A stretch of 40,235 bases of DNA from an uncultured Oscillospiraceae bacterium. Its GTDB lineage: Bacteria > Bacillota > Clostridia > Oscillospirales > Ruminococcaceae. The stretch covers positions 1 to 40,235 of the forward strand of contig CAJFJV010000024.1 of NCBI GenBank assembly GCA_904384225.1, written 5' to 3'. The notes beneath the pieces are model-generated. The model had not been told where the DNA came from, did not search any database, and worked only from the letters and a program-made list of their open reading frames with translations. Position 1 is the stretch's first letter. Every line of letters begins with the position of its first letter. A program made the position numbers and the translations under genes. Of this stretch, positions 33,586 through 40,235 are shown piece after piece.

Positions 33586-34377
33586 TTGTTTCATTTAATT
33601 CATTGGATTGTTGATTATTTGCATCCACAAGGATTTTGTATTGACCGCCCAAACGGCATGGATATGTACACAATTTTACTTTTTAAACAATCGATTACAA
33701 TATGGCAAGACGGAACCTTTATACAGACAGGAGAAAATGCCTGTATCCTTTTTACACGCGGTGCCAAACAACTCTATTTTCGTGACAATGGCGATTATAC
33801 GCATGACGGCGTCTTTTTTGAAGGTAAGATGCCGCAAGAAATATGGGAAACATTGGGCATTCCAACCAACACTGCATTTTATCTTCGGAATCCTAAAATC
33901 ATTTCTACTTTAATTCAAGATATTGCTGCTGAAGCTGCGCTTAAACAGCCGCATTCGCCTGAAATTATTGATTTGCTTTTGCGAACCCTTTTTCTCCGCC
34001 TTTCAGATGGAATGTGCCGTGGCAGCAACATAGGGGATGGATATTTTCCCCAATTCCAACAAATCAGGCGCCGCATTTTCAAACAGCCTGCTGCCGACTG
34101 GCACGCAGGTATTTTGGCTGAGGAACTTCACATCAGTGTCTCACGTTTTCACCACTTATATAAATTGTTTTTTCAATCCACTTTAACACAAGACGTGATT
34201 CAAAGCCGCACCGATTATGCGCAGTACCTGCTGCGCAGCAGCAGCCAAACCACCAATGAAATTGCTTCGCTTTGTGGATATAACGCTACAGAACACTTTA
34301 TCCGGCAATTCAAAAAACAAACCGGACTTACCCCGGGCCAGTACCGCCGCAATAATGCGGCTATGAACCGCAAATAG
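33586..34377 (+). CDS. AraC-family transcriptional regulator
   Basis: 263 residues from TTG 33586, 5 bases after AAGAGGTG; the GTG at 33580 would be part of that site. Residues 15-110 form a cupin-like sensor (MDMYTILLFKQSITIW, RGAKQLYFRDNG). The last 100 residues hold two helix-turn-helix motifs: WHAGILAEELHISVSRFHHL and TTNEIASLCGYNATEHFIRQ, then the family signature FKKQTGLTPGQYRR. Probably senses a sugar or sugar phosphate and controls the divergent SIS-kinase operon and perhaps the mannosidase genes downstream. It ends with TAG before a shared terminator. Confidence 0.92.
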   Translation: MFHLIHWIVDYLHPQGFCIDRPNGMDMYTILLFKQSITIWQDGTFIQTGENACILFTRGAKQLYFRDNGDYTHDGVFFEGKMPQEIWETLGIPTNTAFYLRNPKIISTLIQDIAAEAALKQPHSPEIIDLLLRTLFLRLSDGMCRGSNIGDGYFPQFQQIRRRIFKQPAADWHAGILAEELHISVSRFHHLYKLFFQSTLTQDVIQSRTDYAQYLLRSSSQTTNEIASLCGYNATEHFIRQFKKQTGLTPGQYRRNNAAMNRK

Positions 34378-34412
34378 CGGCGCCCAATACATTTTGCCCT
34401 TGCTTAAATGTC

Positions 34413-34473
34413 AAAAGATATGAAACAGGGACAAGGCCCTTTTTTAGAGCCTTGTCCCTGTTTCATATCTTTT
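34413..34473. terminator. Bidirectional terminator between araC and GH38 genes
   Basis: A perfect 25-bp inverted repeat (arms 34413-34437 and 34449-34473, beginning AAAAGATATGAAACAGGG) with an 11-base loop, A-rich at one end and T-rich at the other. It separates convergent transcripts. Confidence 0.88.
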
Positions 34474-34478
34474 CTTGT

Positions 34479-37400
34479 TTATTCGCAAATCTTAAACGTT
34501 TTGATTTCAAACGGCTTGATCGTAAAGGTATAATCCGCAATTTGTTCTGCTGCCTCTCCAATCTCGTTTTCCATCAAGTCGCATTCAACAATACGCTTCA
34601 TTTCCGTATGCCAAGTTAACGTAACCGCTGTACGTGCGTTATGGTCTTCATACATCCGCACGATGATGCCGCTGCCGTCCTCAGCTGGTTTTACTGTCTC
34701 CGCGATCACATTGTCTGCACTTAAGGTAAATAAGCTTGCTGCATCAAATGTACCGTTTCCGTCCTGCTCCATACGCAGCGCAACAGCTGGCACATTTAAG
34801 CAGTATGCCTCTTTTTGCACATATGCCGCGTTGTAGTCCCCGATATGCGGCAGCAATGCATAGGTAAAGAAATGCTCCTCCTGATCTGTCGTTGGGTTTG
34901 GAAGAATGCCGGATTTAATCAAACTCAGCGTCATTTTTCCATCATGGATATCATGACCGTATTTGCAATCGTTTAAGATCGATACGCCATATCCGCCTTC
35001 TGATACGTCAGCCCATTTGTGGCCGCAGACTTCAAACTTTGCACCATCCCAAGAAGTATTTTTATGCGTAGGCCGTTTAAGACTGCCGAATTGGATATCG
35101 TATGTAGCTTCCGATGCATTGACATCGATTTCAAATTCTGTTTTCATCAAAAGCTGATGCTGCTTCCAATCTACGTATGTCTTAAAATCAATTCGGCGGC
35201 TCTTCGTATAAAAAATAACATCCTGCACAATGTCAGACTCACAAAAACGATAGATGAGGCGCAGCACAATCCGCACAGGTCCGTTTTCGATCCATTCTGC
35301 GCTTTTTAAATCGTCCACAACCCAGCTCTTTTGCGTGTAGTAGATGTCGATATCCCAGTTATCATAATAAATCGGCTTATCTTCATAAACACGCAGCACG
35401 TTTCCTAAGCCGTTTGGCTTGAGCACTTCCCGCTGTGCCTCTTTATCAAAAATACTTGTAAACTGGCCAAGGTTGTTGAGCTTAATCCTATAATAAGGCG
35501 TCTCTATTTCGTGAAGCGTTTTGATCGTAATCCCGTTTCCAGCAGGAACCGGCTCTTTCACCGGCGTCAAAACGGTATAGCCTTTTGCAGGAACCTTTGC
35601 GCCTGCAATCAGCAGATCACCTGAAACGGTACGCTGAACCGGCAAAACATCGCCAAAAGCGGTTTGGAACGCTGTAACGTCCGCATAGCTGTTTGCCGGG
35701 ATTTCCACCGCATCACTTCTTTCAAACGAAAGAGAGTTAAAGATGACCAAATCATCCTTTTTCGCTTTAAGCGCTTTTGCGATTGCAGCAGTCTTTTCCT
35801 CAATTAGCTCATGCGCCCGTTTTTCAAGCGCTTCATACTGTACTTTTGTAACCTCGTATACTTCTTTGATGGAGGAACCGGGCAGAATATCATGGAACTG
35901 ATTTAGAAGAATTGTTTCCCAGCTTTTATAAATTTCTTCTGCATCATATGGTACCCCCAAAAGCGATGCCAATATGCTGTAAAATTCAACATCCTGCCAA
36001 AGCAATTCACATTTGCGGTTACTGCGCTTGTTTCTCGCCATCGTGGTATACGTACCCCGATGATACTCAAGATACAGCTCACCAACCCACTTCGGCAAGT
36101 CTTTATTGCCGGCGGCACGGTTATACAATTCTTTAAAATACTGATGCGAGGTTTCCATCCGGACCTTTGGCGCACCGGTCACACCGTTTTGCAGCCGCAC
36201 CCCGGTTTCAATCATTTCACGGGTTGGGCCGCCGCCTCCGTCACCCCAGCCATAGGAAATCAAAATATCGTTATTGATATCTTTTTGCTGGTAGCGCTCC
36301 CATCCGCGCATCAGGCAAATCGGATCCAGCTTTCCATTATAAGTTGTATAAAAGCTGTCCTTTGGCTGATCTACATCCTGCGTCGTAATTAAATGCGTAA
36401 AAATCTCAGTCCCGTCGATCCCTTTCCACCAGAAAGTGTCCATCGGCAGCTCGTTAAACTGATTCCACGCAATCTTTGTCGTCATAAAGTACTGAATACC
36501 GGACTTTTTCATGATCTGCGGCAATGCTGCAGAATAGCCAAACACATCCGGCAGCCAGAGAATCTCATTTTCCTTTCCGAACTCTTCTTTAAAAAACTTT
36601 TTCCCATGTAAAAATTGGCGTACAAGGCTTTCACCAGAAGTAACGTTGCAATCCGCTTCAACCCACATACCGCCTTCCGGCTCCCAACGTCCCTCGGCGA
36701 CACGCTGTTTAATTTTTTCAAATACTTCCGGATAACGCGCCTTCAAAAAGGCATAAAGCTGCGGCTGGCTTGACATAAATTTATACTCTGGATATTCATC
36801 CATAAGTTTTAGAACCGTTGCAAACGAACGTACAACTTTTTCTCTGGTCTGTTCAACCGTCCACCACCATGCCACATCGATATGCGTATGGCCGATGCAA
36901 GTTGCAATGACATCATCCTCACCCGCAAGCTTTGTATAAATTTCCTCTTTTACAAACGCATTGCAGGCACGAACCGACTCATAAAAAGATTCAGAGTACG
37001 GCACACGCAGATCCAGCATATTAATTGCCTTTTCAAGTGCAAGCTGCAATTTAATCCTGCTCTGATTGTCCCGTTCCAAATGGCTCACGATACGATTTGG
37101 AATATTTAGATTATAGTAGCAGCTTTGAATTTCAGGATCAATCTCCTCCATCTGAGCTGAAAGGCGCAGATGCGCTGTTGACCCCTGATTGTGGTCATTG
37201 TCGCGTCCTGTGTAGGCTTGCAGGTCTATTACATACCGATCGCCAGCCTTTGCACAGTCCGTAATCCGAACTTCCTGATGGTTCGTATCTAGCCCCTGTG
37301 TGACCTCGCCGTTTACAAATAACAAAAATTGAGGGTTTACCGCATCCCAAAATGTGACCTGGGTGACAAAATGCAGCCACAGCGGTTTTCCGTCAAAGCA

Positions 37401-37631
37401 ATCCGGTACAATAACTTCTGCGCGGAACCAATAATGCTTATCGGGCCCCGGCCATATATCACGGTCGGTATCAAACGCGCGCCACTCTTCCGCAGCTGCG
37501 TCCGCCTCGGCAGGTGTTAGGTAGAAGCCCGGTTTCATTTGAAAACCAGTGATCGGCACAGTCTGCACCGTTGTCATGGCCAAAAGATCTGTACAGATTT
37601 TGTTGACCCGTTCATATCTGTAATTTTCCAT
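34479..37631 (-). CDS. Alpha-mannosidase, glycoside hydrolase family 38
   Basis: 1050 residues from ATG 37631 (MENYRYERVN), 8 bases after AAGGAG; an upstream in-frame ATG at 37664 precedes that site. GH38 motifs: zinc-binding GHTHIDVAWWWTVEQTREK near residue 254, QPQLYAFLKARYPEVF, GMWVEADCNVTSGESL and WLPDVFGYSAALPQIM with the nucleophile Asp. The middle (about 520-630) and the beta-sandwich C-terminal half are normal for the bacterial cytoplasmic class. There is no signal peptide, so it acts on imported oligosaccharides. It trims alpha-mannose residues. It lies downstream of GH130, with a terminator-like hairpin between. Confidence 0.95.
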   Translation of the reverse strand: MENYRYERVNKICTDLLAMTTVQTVPITGFQMKPGFYLTPAEADAAAEEWRAFDTDRDIWPGPDKHYWFRAEVIVPDCFDGKPLWLHFVTQVTFWDAVNPQFLLFVNGEVTQGLDTNHQEVRITDCAKAGDRYVIDLQAYTGRDNDHNQGSTAHLRLSAQMEEIDPEIQSCYYNLNIPNRIVSHLERDNQSRIKLQLALEKAINMLDLRVPYSESFYESVRACNAFVKEEIYTKLAGEDDVIATCIGHTHIDVAWWWTVEQTREKVVRSFATVLKLMDEYPEYKFMSSQPQLYAFLKARYPEVFEKIKQRVAEGRWEPEGGMWVEADCNVTSGESLVRQFLHGKKFFKEEFGKENEILWLPDVFGYSAALPQIMKKSGIQYFMTTKIAWNQFNELPMDTFWWKGIDGTEIFTHLITTQDVDQPKDSFYTTYNGKLDPICLMRGWERYQQKDINNDILISYGWGDGGGGPTREMIETGVRLQNGVTGAPKVRMETSHQYFKELYNRAAGNKDLPKWVGELYLEYHRGTYTTMARNKRSNRKCELLWQDVEFYSILASLLGVPYDAEEIYKSWETILLNQFHDILPGSSIKEVYEVTKVQYEALEKRAHELIEEKTAAIAKALKAKKDDLVIFNSLSFERSDAVEIPANSYADVTAFQTAFGDVLPVQRTVSGDLLIAGAKVPAKGYTVLTPVKEPVPAGNGITIKTLHEIETPYYRIKLNNLGQFTSIFDKEAQREVLKPNGLGNVLRVYEDKPIYYDNWDIDIYYTQKSWVVDDLKSAEWIENGPVRIVLRLIYRFCESDIVQDVIFYTKSRRIDFKTYVDWKQHQLLMKTEFEIDVNASEATYDIQFGSLKRPTHKNTSWDGAKFEVCGHKWADVSEGGYGVSILNDCKYGHDIHDGKMTLSLIKSGILPNPTTDQEEHFFTYALLPHIGDYNAAYVQKEAYCLNVPAVALRMEQDGNGTFDAASLFTLSADNVIAETVKPAEDGSGIIVRMYEDHNARTAVTLTWHTEMKRIVECDLMENEIGEAAEQIADYTFTIKPFEIKTFKICE

Positions 37632-37669
37632 ATCACATACTCCTTTTAATGTACGTTCCATCAAACAAA

Positions 37670-37707
37670 AAAGCAGCCAACAAAAGCGCGCTTTCGTTGG
37701 CTGCTTT
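37670..37707 (-). terminator. Intra-cluster terminator between GH130 and GH38
   Basis: On the minus strand AAAGCAGCCAAC ... GTTGGCTGCTTT with an inner AAAGCG/CGCTTT stem, followed by TTTTTTGTTTGA. It starts 38 bases after the GH130 stop and 39 bases before the GH38 start. No separate promoter is visible in the gap. Confidence 0.8.
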
Positions 37708-37744
37708 CCCGTTTAACAGAAAATATGCCGTCGGCAAGCCTCGC

Positions 37745-38734
37745 TTACAGGGAGTTTTCCTTCATATAGTTCAGCACGTCGTCGACAGTAGTAAACGCAA
37801 GGCCCGTCACCGTATCAGCGCAGCCATAATAAATGGCAATGCGGCCGGTATCCGCGTCGGTAAGTGTTGCGCATGGGAATACAACGTTCGGGACATCCCC
37901 CACGCACTCATATAGTTTCTGCGGAGAGAGCAGATACGGTCTGGTGCGGTATTTTACTTTCCATGGTTCATCAATATCCAAAAGCGCAGCGCCAAAAGAA
38001 TATACAAAACCATTACAGCTGTTTAAGACACCGTGATAAAACAACAGCCAGCCTTCGTCCGTTTCAATCGGCACAGGGCCCGGGCCAATCTTTTTAGACT
38101 GCCATGCAGAACGGTCGTCATTGATAATCCCCATAACATACCGATGTCTGCCCCAGTATACCATATCCGGGCTTTCAGAATAGAAAATATCGCCAAACGG
38201 CGTATGTCCGGTATCAGAAGGACGGGAAACCATTGCGTATTTTCCATTGATCTTGCGCGGGAATAATACACCGTTTCTGTTATAAGGCAGGAAAGCATTC
38301 TCGCACTGGACAAATTTCTTGAAATCGTATGTATACGCAATGCCGATAGTCGGTCCGTGATAACCATTGCACCAAGTGACGTAATACCTGTCTTCAATTT
38401 TTAGTACGCGCGGATCATAGCGATACTCTCTTTTAAGGATTTCCGGATCGTCGCCTTCAAATTTGATCGGCTCGTCTTCAAATTCCCATTTCAAACCGTC
38501 TTTTGAACGGCCGACAAAAATGTCCATTGAACGGGAACGGTTGTCACAGCGGAACACGCCGATAAAGCCGTCTTCCCACGGAATAACCGCACTGTTAAAA
38601 ATAGAATTGGAATCTTTCTGCTCGTCTCTTTGGATAATTGGGTTCTGGTCGTAACGCCAGACAATGTCTCTGCAGTTTGCCGGTTTGTCCTGCCACGGAA
38701 TATTCGGGAGGGCATTGCCGATGATTTTAGCCAT
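37745..38734 (-). CDS. GH130 beta-1,4-mannoside phosphorylase
   Basis: 329 residues, ATG preceded by AATGAGGTAATGTT. Family 130 features: [75 protein letters not shown] and [21 protein letters not shown]. These enzymes cleave beta-mannosyl bonds with phosphate, releasing mannose 1-phosphate. The length (about 330) fits the shorter subgroup acting on mannooligosaccharides or Man-beta-1,4-GlcNAc of N-glycan cores, rather than the roughly 390-residue mannosylglucose phosphorylases. The GH38 partner and NagK-like kinase nearby favour the N-glycan reading, as inference. No signal peptide. Confidence 0.92.
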   Translation of the reverse strand: MAKIIGNALPNIPWQDKPANCRDIVWRYDQNPIIQRDEQKDSNSIFNSAVIPWEDGFIGVFRCDNRSRSMDIFVGRSKDGLKWEFEDEPIKFEGDDPEILKREYRYDPRVLKIEDRYYVTWCNGYHGPTIGIAYTYDFKKFVQCENAFLPYNRNGVLFPRKINGKYAMVSRPSDTGHTPFGDIFYSESPDMVYWGRHRYVMGIINDDRSAWQSKKIGPGPVPIETDEGWLLFYHGVLNSCNGFVYSFGAALLDIDEPWKVKYRTRPYLLSPQKLYECVGDVPNVVFPCATLTDADTGRIAIYYGCADTVTGLAFTTVDDVLNYMKENSL

Positions 38735-38864
38735 AACATTACCTCATTCTCCGGCGGCGTTTGATAAAGCCGTTTCGACGCCTTTTCCGCCGGGAGGCGT
38801 CCGGCTTATTTCCGATCAGGGAACGGCGTGCCTGCCCGCATGCCATTCCGCAATATCTATTGTC

Positions 38865-38893
38865 ATTATAAACGATAGGCGCCGTTTTTTCAA
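38865..38893 (-). promoter_or_regulatory. Strong sigma-A promoter of the GH130-GH38 unit
   Basis: On the minus strand TTGAAA (38893-38888), exactly 17-base spacer, perfect TATAAT (38870-38865). Upstream on the same strand lies an inverted repeat TGAAAT...ATTTCA, a possible regulator site. The leader of about 125 bases is GC-rich with foldable segments and no gene. Confidence 0.75.
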
Positions 38894-39022
38894 TCGTTTT
38901 TGTTGAAATTCATTAAAAATCATTTCACAGTACGGTATATTTCCGCTTCACAATATATGGATACTCCATTCTAAACGATATGCTGCCTTCTTTTAAGCGG
39001 TTTCGCAGCGCTGATACTATTT

Positions 39023-39982
39023 TTACTCATCCTGTTTGGACTTACAAAAAGCCATGTAATCTGTATAAAGCTTTTCAGAAGACGGATGTCCCGCAAATGC
39101 GCCGGAGCCAGGCTTGTTCATCAAACCCGGATATTCATATATCAAAATTTCTTCTACATACGGCGAAACTGCCTCAAGCTGTTTTTTCACCCGCTCAAAA
39201 GGCGCCGGAAGCAGTGCGGATTTGTATACCTCCCCTTCAAATTCGAATACCTCAACATCTGCCCAGAGTTTTGCGCGGCCAGCTTTGTCATGCACGCGCT
39301 TTAGCCTCTCATAGAAACCGGCGCTTTCCGCAAGTTTCGTTTTCTGTACCCCTATCTCATCCTGGTACGCCATAAAATCAATATCTAGCGCTTCTAGATC
39401 ACGGATATACTGATCGTCGGCAATCACATCCCGCGTACCGTACGGTCCGATCAGCGTTTTAAAGCGGCTACCCATTTTATGGATCTCCGCAGAAGACAAA
39501 TTAACATAATGCATAAATTCGGGTGAAAGATGGCCTTTAATCCAAGTTTCATCCGGATAATACCAACCATAAAAGCTCTCATGGTGCCCGTAAAGGGCGG
39601 ACAACTCATTAATTGCCGTAAGCATCCGCTTGAGCACCGCAGGATCCGTCATATTTCCGATAGGATCCATCCAATCTCCATAAAATCCGGTGCTGATGAA
39701 GACGCGCATTTGCTGACGGTCGGCCTCATCTAAAAGCACTTCTATTGGATCGGCACATCCAATTTCCCATTCTGGAAAAATGCGAGTCTTAAAATACGCC
39801 TTGAAATGGAGCGCTGTCGCCAAAAGTGCGATATACCGCATGCCGGCTTCCTTCATCTCCCGGATTTTTTCACGCCATTGCTTTTCTGAAAAAGCAGTAA
39901 GCGCTGTGTTCCAGTACTTCCCCTCCGCTTCATTGTGATGCAAAAACTCAAACCATGTTCCCGTAATCCGTTTTGCCTCCAT
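39023..39982 (-). CDS. DUF4434 TIM-barrel glycosidase-like protein
   Basis: 319 residues from ATG 39982 (MEAKRITG), 6-7 bases after AAAGGAGGA; the ATG at 39988 is too close to that site. The opening ITGTWFEFLHHNEAEG, the repeating REMKEAGMRYIALLA strand-helix pattern, FISTGFYGDWMD, FYGWYYPDETW with candidate acidic catalytic residues, and the late ILIYEYPGLMN fit DUF4434, related to TIM-barrel glycoside hydrolases. No biochemical activity is established for the family as far as I know. No signal peptide. It has its own promoter with repeats, upstream of GH130, and probably belongs to the mannoside pathway. Confidence 0.8.
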   Translation of the reverse strand: MEAKRITGTWFEFLHHNEAEGKYWNTALTAFSEKQWREKIREMKEAGMRYIALLATALHFKAYFKTRIFPEWEIGCADPIEVLLDEADRQQMRVFISTGFYGDWMDPIGNMTDPAVLKRMLTAINELSALYGHHESFYGWYYPDETWIKGHLSPEFMHYVNLSSAEIHKMGSRFKTLIGPYGTRDVIADDQYIRDLEALDIDFMAYQDEIGVQKTKLAESAGFYERLKRVHDKAGRAKLWADVEVFEFEGEVYKSALLPAPFERVKKQLEAVSPYVEEILIYEYPGLMNKPGSGAFAGHPSSEKLYTDYMAFCKSKQDE

Positions 39983-40030
39983 ATCCATTCCTCCTTTCGG
40001 CGCAGTGTATCCCGCCGTTTCTCTTTTGTT

Positions 40031-40059
40031 ACCATACCACAATGGCGGGGGGATGTAAA
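40031..40059 (-). promoter_or_regulatory. Promoter of the DUF4434 gene
   Basis: On the minus strand TTTACA (40059-40054), 17-base spacer, TATGGT (40036-40031). The predicted start is about 40 bases upstream of the ATG. The imperfect -10 fits a promoter needing an activator. Confidence 0.5.
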
Positions 40060-40088
40060 CGGTTTCTTCAAAATAAATACGGTTTCTT
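40059..40088 (-). repeat. Paired direct repeats at the DUF4434 promoter
   Basis: The 10-mer AAGAAACCGT (minus strand) occurs twice, at 40088-40079 and 40068-40059, exactly 20 bases apart, or two helical turns. The nearer copy abuts the -35 box. This is the geometry of an AraC-type or similar activator site. Confidence 0.6.
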
Positions 40089-40101
40089 TTCCGACGATAG
40101 G

Positions 40102-40132
40102 GGACGACAGCGGCTGAAAACCGCTGCCGTCC
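40102..40132. other. GC-rich hairpin between transcription units
   Basis: GGACGaCAGCGG / CCGCTGcCGTCC with a seven-base loop. It lies 10 bases after the stop of the upstream minus-strand gene. The T-rich side is on the plus strand, so for the minus-strand transcript it looks more like an mRNA 3' stabiliser than a full terminator. Confidence 0.5.
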
Positions 40133-40141
40133 TTTCTGTTT

Positions 40142-40235
40142 TCATTGTCCTGCCGTTTGGTTTATCCCGTATTTTTCCCTTCCTGCATAAAGGATCTCTC
40201 GAAGCTCATCCATTGTGGTATATTCGCCCTCCCCT
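40142..40235 (-). CDS. C-terminal end of an unidentified protein (cut by window edge)
   Basis: A minus-strand frame enters from the right edge and stops at TGA 40144-40142. It ends GEYTTMDELREILYAGREKY followed by GINQTAGQ. The pattern EYTTMDEL..IL..GREKYG would fit the tail of a sugar-binding lipoprotein or an enzyme of the carbohydrate cluster, but 30 residues are too few to decide. Confidence 0.5.
   Translation of the reverse strand, partial: GEGEYTTMDELREILYAGREKYGINQTAGQ

Noticed and set aside
33476-33673. 66-residue N-terminal extension of the first SIS protein
   Set aside because: It spans the divergent promoters and the start of araC; the ATG at 33475 has a good ribosome binding site and matches family length.
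1-40235. CRISPR array, rRNA operon or intact insertion sequence
   Set aside because: No regularly spaced repeats, rRNA landmarks or transposase frames were found in either strand by reading.

Overview
The window looks like the chromosome of a low-to-middle GC Gram-positive anaerobe, most likely a gut-associated clostridium of the Oscillospirales/Ruminococcaceae type. This is inferred from strong GGAGG ribosome binding sites, frequent TTG/GTG starts, the tig-clpP-clpX and rplS-lepB-ylqF-rnhB gene orders, an RNase HII-YraN fusion and a mannoside/N-glycan-type glycosidase cluster. The genus cannot be fixed from the sequence alone.

Region 1 (1-4640) is the end of an integrative/conjugative element. 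It holds small accessory genes, a DUF4314 protein, an orphan C5-cytosine methyltransferase, a YubB/LPD28-type protein and a DUF3789-like membrane peptide. It ends in a scar where the first codons of a DNA adenine methylase are joined to the 3' two-thirds of a large serine recombinase. Region 2 (4640-8900) is strikingly AT-rich. It carries a GHKL (MORC/MutL-type) ATPase and a PD-(D/E)XK nuclease that lie in one reading frame interrupted by a single amber codon, followed by a large four-acid PIN-domain protein. I read it as a defence-like cargo island. Region 3 (8900-10680) is a patchy stretch with several terminator hairpins, decayed coding traces and two GNAT acetyltransferases.

Region 4 (10680-17200) has a marR-ABC-ABC heterodimeric exporter operon on the minus strand, with a near-consensus promoter and candidate operator, and a divergent NCS2 purine-type permease. 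Region 5 (17400-31000) is core housekeeping: a small acidic lipoprotein, trigger factor-ClpP-ClpX, then a long minus-strand run rplS-lepB-ylqF-rnhB/yraN-M19 dipeptidase-thrC-metallophosphoesterase. The divergent secG and rnr genes follow on the plus strand.

Region 6 (31000-40235) is a carbohydrate region. A minus-strand operon encodes two paralogous SIS sugar-isomerase-type proteins flanking a BadF/NagK-type sugar kinase, and it is divergent from an AraC-family regulator through fully overlapping promoters. Beyond a 25-bp terminator come a GH38 alpha-mannosidase, a GH130 mannoside phosphorylase and a DUF4434 TIM-barrel protein, all on the minus strand. Together these suggest intracellular breakdown of alpha/beta-mannosides, possibly N-glycan cores, with the kinase and SIS proteins handling released amino or other sugars. 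The most notable items are the split ATPase-nuclease with its PIN neighbour, the recombination scar beside it, the direct repeats at the DUF4434 promoter, the SIS-kinase-SIS operon and the RNase HII-YraN fusion.
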